Shown here in pieces: positions 1 through 5,508 of a stretch of DNA of 11,854 nucleotides. The notes under the pieces were generated by a model. The model saw only the letters and a program-made list of their open reading frames with translations, was not told where the DNA came from and did no database searches. Where the stretch lies: contig CAZCRG010000049.1 of the NCBI GenBank assembly GCA_964501105.1, forward strand, positions 1 through 11,854, in the 5' to 3' direction. Source of the stretch: BMS3B sp964501105 (GTDB lineage Archaea; Hydrothermarchaeota; Hydrothermarchaeia; Hydrothermarchaeales; BMS3B). The position numbers and the translations under genes were made by a program. How positions within the stretch are numbered: the first letter of the stretch is position 1; each line of letters starts with the position of its first letter.

Positions 1-279
1 GTAGAGGTGCTTGGAGGGCTTTGCGGGTATGCCTGCAAGCCTTCGCCTGAAGATGAAGTCTTTGCACGTGCAGGCTACTCCGTACAGCTTTCTGCCCTGA
101 TATGTAGCTCCGAGATCCCAGAGCATCAGTCTGTATCCCTTTGTTACAGCAACAGCCCTTGTGCCGTTCACCTCATAATTCTCAAGCTCAACATTGTAGC
201 TTCTATCCTCTATCTTTGCATCTCTGGAATCTTCAACCTCAAAGGAGGCCACCACCAGGCCTTTAACCTCCTCAAGCAT
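1..279 (-). CDS. SWIM-type zinc-finger protein, C-terminally cut by the window edge
   Basis: The gene starts at ATG 279-277 after an AAGAGGTGG ribosome site and stays open for 93 codons to the window edge, so only the N-terminal part is seen. Residues 67-93 read GVACTCKDF followed by a basic stretch and SKHLY. This is the layout of a SWIM zinc finger (CxCx(n)CxH), with C70, C72 and H91 present. The third zinc ligand is Ser89 instead of Cys, unless the residue lies elsewhere in the unseen part. SWIM domains bind DNA or protein and occur in transposases, helicases and archaeal element proteins; here there is no second domain to say which. The gene has its own promoter and palindromic operator at 291-320, so it is a separate unit from the operon ending at 338. 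Confidence 0.6.
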   Translation of the reverse strand, partial: MLEEVKGLVVASFEVEDSRDAKIEDRSYNVELENYEVNGTRAVAVTKGYRLMLWDLGATYQGRKLYGVACTCKDFIFRRRLAGIPAKPSKHLY

Positions 280-290
280 AATACCACCTC

Positions 291-320
291 TTAAGAAAGA
301 GTAGATACTCTTAAAAAGAG
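291..320 (-). promoter_or_regulatory. TATA-like box plus palindromic operator for the SWIM gene
   Basis: On the minus strand CTCTTTTTAA (320-311) resembles an archaeal TATA box. It overlaps the arms of an inverted repeat AAGAGTA-GA-TACTCTT (297-312 on the plus strand, 7-bp perfect arms). The inner 12 bases GAGTAGATACTC differ by one base from the core of the palindrome at 3146-3165. The position at or just downstream of the TATA box and about 18-33 bases before the ATG suits a repressor site. Confidence 0.5.
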
Positions 321-337
321 CACAGAGAGTAAAGTGC

Positions 338-505
338 TCACCCGCAGAAGCAGGTGCTACATTCTCTTCCAGCATCGGCGAGCTTGCAGGTGTGTAGCCC
401 AAGCCTGAGAAGCAGAGAGCACTCGGCAAGTATGTCTCCATGAGGTGTTATTCTGAGAGAGTTGGGAAGAGTTCTGTGTATAGCTGAAAAATTAGAAGGT
501 TTCAT
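338..505 (-). CDS. Small cysteine-rich protein (55 aa), uncertain
   Basis: The chosen start ATG 505 has GGAGG six bases upstream, inside the 3' end of the DUF2997 gene, which it overlaps by 14 bases in another frame. The product has Cys at residues 29, 40, 49, 52 and 54, ending in a CxxCxC-type tail (ECSTCFCG), which could bind a metal. It resembles no family I know. Position at the end of the DUF3150-like/DUF1257/DUF2997 operon and the good ribosome site are the arguments for it being real. The SD also encodes the end of the upstream gene, so it may be coincidental. A start at ATG 523 is also possible. Confidence 0.4.
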   Translation of the reverse strand: MKPSNFSAIHRTLPNSLRITPHGDILAECSLLLRLGLHTCKLADAGRECSTCFCG

Positions 506-677
506 AAACATCCTCCAGCTCATAGTTGTAATAACTCTCTTTCAGCTCTCTCTTCTTCACATCACCGAAGGCTCTCTCAAAGGGCTCGGTAGCCTTGAGA
601 CACCCCTCGCCTTTGTAACCTTTCGCTTCTATCTTCACCTCACCGTCTCTGGTTATCCTGATTATTATCTTCCCCAT
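492..677 (-). CDS. DUF2997 family protein
   Basis: This 61-residue protein begins MGKIIIRITRDGEVKIEAKG, followed by GEGCL and a C-terminal LKESYY segment. This is the pattern of DUF2997: a short beta-rich N-terminus, a conserved G-x-x-C around residue 30 and an acidic/aromatic tail. The function of the family is unknown; its members sit next to DUF1257 genes in cyanobacteria, phages and other genomes. ATG 677 was chosen because GAGAGGTGGT lies just upstream; GTG codons at 686 and 683 fall inside that site. The DUF1257 gene ends at TGA 682-680, two bases before this ATG, so the two are translationally coupled. Confidence 0.8.
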   Translation of the reverse strand: MGKIIIRITRDGEVKIEAKGYKGEGCLKATEPFERAFGDVKKRELKESYYNYELEDVYETF

Positions 678-679
678 GC

Positions 680-1051
680 TCACCACCTCTCTGCAAGTTC
701 CAAAACAAGCACTCCATTCTCCTCACTCATGTTCTCAAGCTCGAAGCCCTGCTCCTCTGCAACTGCAAGAGCGAGCTGCTTGGCGTACTCCCTCCTGAGC
801 TTTGAGAGCCCTTTGCCGAGCTCACTTTCAACATACCCTTCCCAGAAGTCCGCCTCCAGCTCGTAGTGGTCGCTCTTATATACAACAGCTACATCATAAG
901 GGCCATTGAGTCTTATTACATAGTCCGCTTGCTTATCCTTGTATCCTCTGGCAACTGCATTCTCAATTAGATGATAGCCGAGGGCTTCTACTGCCCTCTT
1001 CAGGATGTTTGTATCTCTAATTTTTAGAGATACAGAAACAAAGTGGCTCAC
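680..1051 (-). CDS. DUF1257 (Ycf35-like) protein
   Basis: The 123-residue product starts MSHFVSVSLKIRD, then has a predicted helix, LGYHLIENAVARGYKDKQADYVIRL, and YDVAVVYKSDHYELEADFWE. These match the DUF1257/Ycf35 signature (MSHF..., N-AVVRGY-...-ADLVIR..., YDIGF-...-YELVADWW). Length is that of the family. No reaction is known; in chloroplasts and cyanobacteria the gene is near an AAA+ gene (ycf46), and many phages carry it with DUF2997. The start is GTG 1051, preceded by GGAGGTGGTT at the right distance; no better ATG exists near the family's N-terminus. It lies 32 bases downstream of the DUF3150-like gene and is coupled to DUF2997. Confidence 0.85.
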   Translation of the reverse strand: MSHFVSVSLKIRDTNILKRAVEALGYHLIENAVARGYKDKQADYVIRLNGPYDVAVVYKSDHYELEADFWEGYVESELGKGLSKLRREYAKQLALAVAEEQGFELENMSEENGVLVLELAERW

Positions 1052-1083
1052 ACAACCACCTCCTTATAAAATACTCCTAAAAT

Positions 1084-2538
1084 TTAGATAGGGGCTTCCA
1101 GCAGGGCTTTAACTCTGCCAGAGGTAGGCTTTACAACCTCCTCAATATCTTCAGTTTTACCCTTCTCCATGGCATCTATTATGCCTTTCATTACATGTAG
1201 TCTTGCAGAGTGCTTCTCTGCCATGCCAAGCTCTGTGGCTAGTTTCTCTACATCCTTCACTCTTGCCCTGAGAAACTTCAGCCTTCTTCTTGTCACCTTT
1301 GCCCTTGCAGCCTCTCTGAGTTTCTCTGCAAGTTCTACTATCTTCTTCTCGACCTCCTCCTCAACGCTTGCCACCATCTGCTCCCTGACAGCCTTTACCT
1401 CCTCAGCAACTTCTCTGAGCCTGTCGTCTCTGAGTTTTCTGGCACTCTCCTCAATGTAGTTCTCGAAGAGCTCTGGAGCAATCCTCAGCGGTATTAAGCC
1501 AATAGTGACACGGTCTGCTATCGCTGGAATCTCAATGTCTGATAGGCTCATACCCTTCTCCTGGAGGTACTCCTCAAGAACATCCAGGTACTCTGGATCA
1601 ATCTTTGCACTCTTCCTGACCCCTTCAGGGATCTCCCTGTGGTAGAAGAAAGCCCTGAGCTTCTCTTCATACTCACGATACTCTTCTCTGAGCCTCTCTA
1701 CCTCACTGAGAAATGCTGGCGCTCTCTTTGTTGGCACTAAGTACATGCCGTCAGCAATTTTAACCGCATGTTCACTCAGAATCCCTGTATAATATCTGGC
1801 TGCAAGTCTCTTTAGTCTGTTCCTGAAGTAACCAGTTACAGTGTCTATGATTTTTTTGCCTACAGGTGTACTTTTAAAGACTTCTGAAAATCTCAATTGT
1901 AGTACAGCTGGCGAAGGTAAGCGGCTCAGTACAAGGAAGCCCTCGACAACAACTGTGCTCTCTGAAACACTGGTTTTTTCAAGCCTTTTCAACTCTTCCA
2001 CCACCGTATCAAAGAGCTTCTCAGTGCTTTTACTGTCATATCCCAGCTCGTGGCTGTTCCTGACAGCCACTGCAACATCCATGTACTCAGGCCTGTCATT
2101 GAACACTGCGTACTTCTCGGCATCTATTTCAGTCCTGTCAGCAACCACAGCCCTGAATATCACTACACCTCCGAACACCGGATGTTTTCTGCTTCCGTGT
2201 GAACGCCTGTGAAGAATTAGCCCCTCAAAGGGCTTCTTCACCCACTCTGAATCTCTGTAGTAACCTACCACCGGTGCTCCGTTGACCCTGGGAGAATCTC
2301 TGTCAGTATAAGCCACGATTATTTTCGTCTCTCCGTCAAAGTATCCTCTCAGCAAGTTTGACACGTATTTTCTGTGCTTCCTGCTGACAATCCAGGCCTT
2401 CCGTGAAGAGTCCCACCTTGCGGAGCACCTTGTTTTGAGTATCTTTGAAACCTCTGGTGCAAAGGGAAACCTGACAATGAGTTCTGAGCCATTTTCAACT
2501 ATCTGAGCATTCTCGTTCCTGAAAACAACTTCAGACAT
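1084..2538 (-). CDS. HARP-like / DUF3150-like coiled-coil protein (484 aa)
   Basis: Residues about 17-67 (ELIVRFPFAPEVSKILK, SARWDSSRKAWIV) look like the HARP-type module of SMARCAL1-like annealing helicases (RFPY...GARWD-KAWV). No helicase motor follows. The middle and C-terminus (about 230-450) have an N-RLKRLAARY segment, a LVPTKRAPAFLSEVERLREEY-type stretch, and a long charged coiled coil (about 370-440). That order resembles the phage DUF3150 family. The gene starts 11 bases after the upstream gene with AGGAGGGG as ribosome site, and is followed by DUF1257 and DUF2997, the neighbours expected for DUF3150. Domain assignments are from remembered patterns: HARP-like moderately supported, DUF3150 moderately supported, molecular function unknown (a DNA-structure-binding role is inference). 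Confidence 0.6.
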   Translation of the reverse strand: MSEVVFRNENAQIVENGSELIVRFPFAPEVSKILKTRCSARWDSSRKAWIVSRKHRKYVSNLLRGYFDGETKIIVAYTDRDSPRVNGAPVVGYYRDSEWVKKPFEGLILHRRSHGSRKHPVFGGVVIFRAVVADRTEIDAEKYAVFNDRPEYMDVAVAVRNSHELGYDSKSTEKLFDTVVEELKRLEKTSVSESTVVVEGFLVLSRLPSPAVLQLRFSEVFKSTPVGKKIIDTVTGYFRNRLKRLAARYYTGILSEHAVKIADGMYLVPTKRAPAFLSEVERLREEYREYEEKLRAFFYHREIPEGVRKSAKIDPEYLDVLEEYLQEKGMSLSDIEIPAIADRVTIGLIPLRIAPELFENYIEESARKLRDDRLREVAEEVKAVREQMVASVEEEVEKKIVELAEKLREAARAKVTRRRLKFLRARVKDVEKLATELGMAEKHSARLHVMKGIIDAMEKGKTEDIEEVVKPTSGRVKALLEAPI

Positions 2539-2549
2539 TCGAACCCCTC

Positions 2550-3119
2550 CTACAGCACATAAGGTGTGTGGAATCTTATCCTGACAACTTTGTCAGGGTG
2601 TAGCTTTGCAAATGCCACACCCATGGCGAAGATGATTGGCGGAAACGTAATTGCAACCTCTTCCTTACCTGCTGCAAGCAGCATGATCATCGCTTCGAGG
2701 CTGTCGTCTTTTGCCTCAAAGTAGCTCTCCAGAACCTTGCTGAAGGGCTTGAATATGCGAACCCTGATTTCTCTGCCTCCACCCTCCTCGCGGAGGGAGA
2801 TTACAACTTCACTGCCCTCCTTGCTCTTCTCGTAGGCAATGTCCTCCGGGTTGCAACCCTCTAAAGGTTTGTAGTTATCAAGCTCTGCTATACCCTTCTC
2901 GCTGGCAAACAGCCCGGCTTTGAAGAAAGTGGCCATCAACACGCCGCCGAGAGGATCTCCATAAACCTTGAGGAACACCATCTCTGTCATGTTATACAGC
3001 ACTCCGAGGGACTCGCTGAGGAAGCTATCAGCCTCAAAATGATTGGCTGGGGCATAATCCTCAGTATTCTCTCTCAAAATTGATTGAGCGGGAGCTTCCA
3101 TAAACACTGTTTTCGCCAT
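2550..3119 (-). CDS. Hypothetical protein, first gene of the DUF3150-like/DUF1257 operon (189 aa)
   Basis: ATG 3119 follows TATAGGAGGTGGGCGT, a strong ribosome site; an upstream in-frame ATG at 3146 lies inside the operator and is unlikely to be used. The protein is mixed alpha/beta with two hydrophobic stretches (about residues 53-72, GDPLGGVLMATFFKAGLFA, and 154-176, EVAITFPPIIFAMGVAFAKL), which look like buried core rather than clear membrane spans, and no motif I recognise. There is one Cys. It is directly behind the clearest promoter/operator of the window and 11 bases ahead of the DUF3150-like gene, so it probably belongs to the same process. Confidence 0.7.
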   Translation of the reverse strand: MAKTVFMEAPAQSILRENTEDYAPANHFEADSFLSESLGVLYNMTEMVFLKVYGDPLGGVLMATFFKAGLFASEKGIAELDNYKPLEGCNPEDIAYEKSKEGSEVVISLREEGGGREIRVRIFKPFSKVLESYFEAKDDSLEAMIMLLAAGKEEVAITFPPIIFAMGVAFAKLHPDKVVRIRFHTPYVL

Positions 3120-3145
3120 ACGCCCACCTCCTATAGGTGTTTTCA

Positions 3146-3178
3146 AAAGGAGTAGCTACTCCTTTCTTTAAAAAGGAA
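3146..3178 (-). promoter_or_regulatory. Promoter with a perfect 20-bp palindromic operator
   Basis: A perfect palindrome AAAGGAGTAGCTACTCCTTT occupies 3146-3165. Immediately upstream on the minus strand is CCTTTTTAAAGAAA (about 3175-3162), a TATA-like box. The palindrome therefore covers the region between TATA and the start site, and the ATG of the operon's first gene is 27 bases further on. This is the best copy of a motif repeated at 297-312, 5451-5464 and, in weaker form, 5351-5363. Confidence 0.6.
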
Positions 3179-3382
3179 TCATGAGGAAGTTGAGGGAGCC
3201 TTCACTGTGTACCTCTCATCAACCAGAAGCTCACACATGCAGTCACCGCACAACCCTGCAAGCCCTTCTTTGAGCAACCTCTCTGCCTCCTCTAAAGTGT
3301 CAGCAAGAACATAGAGATTTGAAACCCTCCAGTTGCAGCTCCCGCACTTGAAATCTTCTCTAGAAAACTTAAACATCTTCAT
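3179..3382 (-). CDS. Small zinc-ribbon-like protein (67 aa)
   Basis: The chosen start ATG 3382 lies five bases after AAGGTGGGG; an in-frame GTG at 3388 is part of that site. The protein has CGSC at residues 13-16 and CGDCMC at 45-50, separated by a predicted helix (LADTLEEAERLLKEG). Two CxxC pairs indicate a zinc ribbon or rubredoxin-like zinc site with a helical insertion. It ends the run of four co-oriented genes starting at 4122, and its stop falls just before the promoter/operator region of the next operon. No function can be assigned beyond probable metal binding. Confidence 0.65.
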   Translation of the reverse strand: MKMFKFSREDFKCGSCNWRVSNLYVLADTLEEAERLLKEGLAGLCGDCMCELLVDERYTVKAPSTSS

Positions 3383-3412
3383 AAGCACCCCACCTTACAC
3401 AAAACACTGCTC

Positions 3413-3547
3413 TCACCTCCTGATGATCCTTCTTGAGCCGCAGTATATGCAAACCTGAATGGGCTTGGAGTTATAGGTCAGGCCACAGCTCCGACAGTGG
3501 TACATCTGGAGGTTTTTTCTCCTGAAGCTGTGCTGCAAAAGCTTCAT
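3413..3547 (-). CDS. Mini zinc-ribbon protein (44 aa)
   Basis: A very short ORF starts at ATG 3547 behind GAGAGGGGTGGTGTG and ends at TGA 3413. The product carries CRSC at residues 18-21 and CIYC at 33-36, spaced as in a compact four-Cys zinc ribbon, in a strongly basic context (KLLQHSFRRK at the start, SRRIIRR at the end). The basic ends suggest nucleic-acid or ribosome contact, by inference. It lies between two other small Cys-rich genes in the same direction. Confidence 0.65.
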   Translation of the reverse strand: MKLLQHSFRRKNLQMYHCRSCGLTYNSKPIQVCIYCGSRRIIRR

Positions 3548-3568
3548 CACACCACCCCTCTCCATATA

Positions 3569-3763
3569 TCATTCTGAAGTAGGTAGCCACGCGCTGCAGT
3601 CTTCTTCGCTCAGTTCTACTTCTGGATGAGCAATCTCTGAGAACCCACCCTCATAGCATATTCCTGCAACACTTTCATCCAGAATATGTTTTTCCTGTTG
3701 AGGCATCAAACTCTTTTCAATATAATTCTTGCAGGTTTTGCAACATCTTTTTATATTGCTCAT
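3569..3763 (-). CDS. Small Cys-rich protein, CxxC...GxC...C type (64 aa)
   Basis: ATG 3763 overlaps the stop of the upstream gene (ATGA) and has GAGGTGGTT upstream. Cys residues are at 7, 8, 11, 36 and 56: CCKTCKNY, then GICYEGG, then EEDCSAWLP. This spacing (CxxCxxY / GxCxxG / CxxWxP) is a pattern seen in many small phage and archaeal proteins that probably hold one metal or Fe-S site; no enzymatic role is known to me. Confidence 0.65.
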   Translation of the reverse strand: MSNIKRCCKTCKNYIEKSLMPQQEKHILDESVAGICYEGGFSEIAHPEVELSEEDCSAWLPTSE

Positions 3764-4122
3764 ATAACCACCTCTTTGAACCCTTTCAAACTTTTCTCCC
3801 ACAGCCACTCCTTCAGCTCTCTGAGCAGACCCTCCTCATACTCGCTCAGGCTCTCCACATCGCAGAGCTCTGGTGGTGGCTCTATCCCAAGCCTCCTCAT
3901 GGTCTTCTGAAAAAGGTAACTGTATATTCTCACATACTCACTTCGCAGTGGCACTGCAAGGCTGGCGGAGTAGAGGTATGCCAGCGCCTCCGCATCGGTT
4001 GCTTCCCCCTCCCTCTGCTTGAGCGCCTGCTCGGCCCTCTGCAGGTGAATCTCCTTTTTTATAAGCTCTTTGATTCTCTGCACCATCTCAATAGCCTTAT
4101 CTCTGTTAAGGTCTGCAACCAT
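3760..4122 (-). CDS. Helical hypothetical protein (120 aa), first gene of the small-protein operon
   Basis: The start chosen is ATG 4122 (GAGG five bases upstream); the longer ORF from GTG 4152 would begin inside the 19-bp tandem repeats and lacks a ribosome site. The product is nearly all alpha-helical and charged, with a likely coiled coil at about residues 5-40 (DKAIEMVQRIKELIKKEI, then QRAEQALKQREGEA) and a Trp-rich C-terminal helix (LKEWLWEKSLKGF). I do not recognise it. It overlaps the next gene by four bases. Confidence 0.65.
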   Translation of the reverse strand: MVADLNRDKAIEMVQRIKELIKKEIHLQRAEQALKQREGEATDAEALAYLYSASLAVPLRSEYVRIYSYLFQKTMRRLGIEPPPELCDVESLSEYEEGLLRELKEWLWEKSLKGFKEVVI

Positions 4123-4134
4123 GAGAACCTCAAC

Positions 4135-4190
4135 GAGGAGTTCCTGTTTCACTGAGGAGTTCCTGTTTCACTGGTTTGTTCCTATTTGCT
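4135..4190. repeat. 19-bp tandem direct repeats in the leader/promoter
   Basis: GAGGAGTTCCTGTTTCACT occurs exactly twice in tandem (4135-4153 and 4154-4172). A degenerate third copy follows (GGTTTGTTCCTATTTGCTT, 4173-4191). Each perfect copy contains the small palindrome AGGA-GT-TCCT. The array lies between the start codon at 4122 and the TATA-like box at about 4198-4207, where operator sites would be expected. Confidence 0.6.
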
Positions 4191-4195
4191 TTTTG

Positions 4196-4210
4196 TAATA
4201 TTATAAGAGT
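4196..4210 (-). promoter_or_regulatory. TATA-like box of the small-protein operon
   Basis: The minus strand reads ACTCTTATAATATTAC. The TTATAATA core is a good archaeal TATA box and a start site about 25 bases downstream would fall in the tandem-repeat array. It also lies just after the end of the gene at 4251-4844. Confidence 0.45.
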
Positions 4211-4250
4211 GTTAGCAGCTATTAAAAGAGGAGAAGTCATAGATATCACC

Positions 4251-4844
4251 TTATTTTTTCAGAAATCTCTCCAGGGCGGTGATAGCCCCATCAACGTGAA
4301 TGTCAACATGCTCAAGCTCTGGCATACCGTCTGCCTCCTCTCTGTGCTCAGGGCAGTGCTCGGCGTTGCACCTTGCCATCTGCAACTCCTTCAAAGTCTG
4401 CCCCAGCCCCCTGTATGTGAAAACTCTGTTCTTGGCTGTTCTGTACCATGAGTAAAGCATGTCCTTGAACTCTTCCCTGCTCATTCCATTGAGATGCCTG
4501 ACCTTAGCCTCCACTTCAAGGAGGACAACCCCTCTGTAATGCAGGACACACTGGGTGATGTCCTCATTGCTTGGCCATATAGCTATTTTTACCTCGTAGT
4601 ATCTGTCAATCAGACCCTCCTCCACCAGAACATCTCTTATGGCGTCAAGGAGACAGTAGAACTTGTCCGCAATCCTCCCGTGGAGGTGCTCTGCAAACTT
4701 TTCCGGCACGCACTTATCCCCGCAATCCCTGAACCACATCCTGTAGATGTCATCAAGAGTCATGCCATCTGACTGATAATGCACCTCCTTAAGCCACTCC
4801 ATGGCTTTTTTAAAGAGAATCTCCTTTAACTCAGCTTCTTCCAT
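4251..4844 (-). CDS. Hypothetical protein (197 aa), last gene of the membrane-protein operon
   Basis: ATG 4844 follows AAAGGTGGTTTCG; the upstream gene's stop is 11 bases before it. The N-terminal half is helical (LKEILFKKAMEWLKEV, KFYCLLDAIRDVLVEEGLI). A beta-rich middle follows with YYEVKIAIWPSNEDI and VVLLEVEAKV. The acidic residues plus E-x-K (EAK, about residue 116) in a strand are faintly reminiscent of a PD-(D/E)xK nuclease core, but I cannot place the remaining catalytic acid, so this is only a suggestion. The C-terminal part has Cys and His residues (CNAEHCPEH). I do not recognise the family. Confidence 0.65.
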   Translation of the reverse strand: MEEAELKEILFKKAMEWLKEVHYQSDGMTLDDIYRMWFRDCGDKCVPEKFAEHLHGRIADKFYCLLDAIRDVLVEEGLIDRYYEVKIAIWPSNEDITQCVLHYRGVVLLEVEAKVRHLNGMSREEFKDMLYSWYRTAKNRVFTYRGLGQTLKELQMARCNAEHCPEHREEADGMPELEHVDIHVDGAITALERFLKK

Positions 4845-4855
4845 CGAAACCACCT

Positions 4856-5023
4856 TTAGTGAAACACAACCTCAACAGTGCCCTCCTGATCTATGCTGCT
4901 CCTGTCCTCAACGAAAATCGCCTTACCGCACTCAGGGCAGACTATCTCTGCTGAAGGTGGCAGGTATTTAGATGATCTCTCCAGCTTGATTTTGATTTCT
5001 GCACCGCAATCCGGGCAGAACAT
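4856..5023 (-). CDS. Mini zinc-ribbon protein (55 aa)
   Basis: A short ORF starts at ATG 5023 behind GAGGAGGTGATGAAGC and ends at TAA 4856. It opens MFCPDCG (C3, C6) and has a second knuckle VCPECGK (C29, C32), a textbook four-Cys zinc ribbon with a 22-residue loop, then an acidic C-terminus. Zinc ribbons of this size act as nucleic-acid or protein adaptors; the partner is not evident. The gene sits between the membrane protein and the 197-residue protein with short gaps, so the three are co-transcribed. Confidence 0.75.
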   Translation of the reverse strand: MFCPDCGAEIKIKLERSSKYLPPSAEIVCPECGKAIFVEDRSSIDQEGTVEVVFH

Positions 5024-5037
5024 GCTTCATCACCTCC

Positions 5038-5319
5038 TCACTTCCCCAGCAAATACATCCCTGGCCATGCGAGCACAACTGCACCTGCCAGCTTGAGAAC
5101 CACAGAGATAACCGCTGGAATTATGATGTCGGGGTTGAGCGTGCTTGGCAGGCTGAACTGCAAAAGGAAGGCCATTAACGGTAGCATGTAGCTCATCGCA
5201 ACATAGGTTAGCAGTGCCGCACCGGCGAGAATTCTGACTACCCCTGCTATCAGCGCTATGTCGTCCTCTGGCAGGTGCACATTCTGCATGGCAGGGATGT
5301 TAACAGCTTCTTCTATCAT
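5038..5319 (-). CDS. Small integral membrane protein (93 aa)
   Basis: The start ATG 5319 has GGAGGTG nine bases upstream; the in-frame GTG 5331 is part of that site. After a polar N-terminus (about 20 residues) there are hydrophobic spans at about residues 23-43 (IALIAGVVRILAGAALLTYVA), 47-60 (YMLPLMAFLLQFSL) and 68-90 (IIIPAVISVVLKLAGAVVLA). It is probably a three-span membrane protein. It is the first gene after the structured intergenic region 5320-5508. Holin-like, transporter-like or structural roles cannot be separated from sequence alone. Confidence 0.7.
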   Translation of the reverse strand: MIEEAVNIPAMQNVHLPEDDIALIAGVVRILAGAALLTYVAMSYMLPLMAFLLQFSLPSTLNPDIIIPAVISVVLKLAGAVVLAWPGMYLLGK

Positions 5320-5350
5320 TGCCTTTCTCACCTCCTTTCTGTTTTTTTTA

Positions 5351-5363
5351 GAGTAGCTTCTAC
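5351..5363. promoter_or_regulatory. Imperfect copy of the AGTAGCTACT operator
   Basis: GAGTAGCTTCTAC carries an intact left half GAGTAGCT and an off-centre inverted repeat GTAG-CTT-CTAC. It lies about 20 bases upstream of the ribosome site of the membrane-protein gene. It is weaker than the sites at 3146 and 5451. Confidence 0.35.
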
Positions 5364-5374
5364 CTTTCTTCTCA

Positions 5375-5394
5375 GCCGGGGAGTCTGCTCCGGC
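5375..5394. other. GC-rich hairpin
   Basis: GCCGG (5375-5379) pairs with CCGGC (5390-5394), extendable with a bulge. It stands immediately beside the larger hairpin at 5401-5426, between the palindromes at 5351 and 5451, in a region that codes for nothing. Confidence 0.4.
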
Positions 5395-5400
5395 ACAGTA

Positions 5401-5426
5401 GGGGCGGGGCGTGGTTACCCCGCCCC
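5401..5426. other. Very stable 9-bp GC hairpin
   Basis: GGGGCGGGG (5401-5409) and CCCCGCCCC (5418-5426) are perfect inverted repeats with the loop CGTGGTTA. No T-run follows on either strand, so it is not a standard intrinsic terminator. It could be a leader RNA structure of the membrane-protein operon, a processing or termination aid for the gene ending at 5509, or a DNA site. Confidence 0.5.
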
Positions 5427-5450
5427 CGGAACAACAGCTGGAACTACAAA

Positions 5451-5495
5451 GTAGTAGCTACTACCTGGAGGTGAGAAAAGCTGCTTAAAGAGACA
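5451..5495 (-). promoter_or_regulatory. Promoter with a perfect 14-bp palindromic operator
   Basis: GTAGTAGCTACTAC at 5451-5464 is a perfect palindrome sharing AGTAGCTACT with the site at 3146-3165. About 20 bases upstream on the minus strand is CTCTTTAAGC (about 5494-5485), a possible TATA box. Transcription from here would give a leader of roughly 130 bases containing both GC hairpins before the membrane-protein ATG at 5319. Confidence 0.45.
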
Positions 5496-5508
5496 CACTA
5501 CAGGCTGT

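Noticed and set aside
7..294. 95-residue plus-strand ORF at the left edge
   Set aside because: It is antisense to the SWIM gene, which has a promoter, ribosome site and zinc motif.
1169..1459. Plus-strand ORF rich in Ser/Leu opposite the 484-residue gene
   Set aside because: It is the antisense shadow of a Glu/Lys/Arg-rich coiled coil; no ribosome site and low-complexity composition.
3413..5023. A CRISPR array or tRNA anywhere in the window
   Set aside because: Repeats found are tandem, palindromic or duplicated without spacers of uniform length; no cloverleaf with a T-arm could be assembled.
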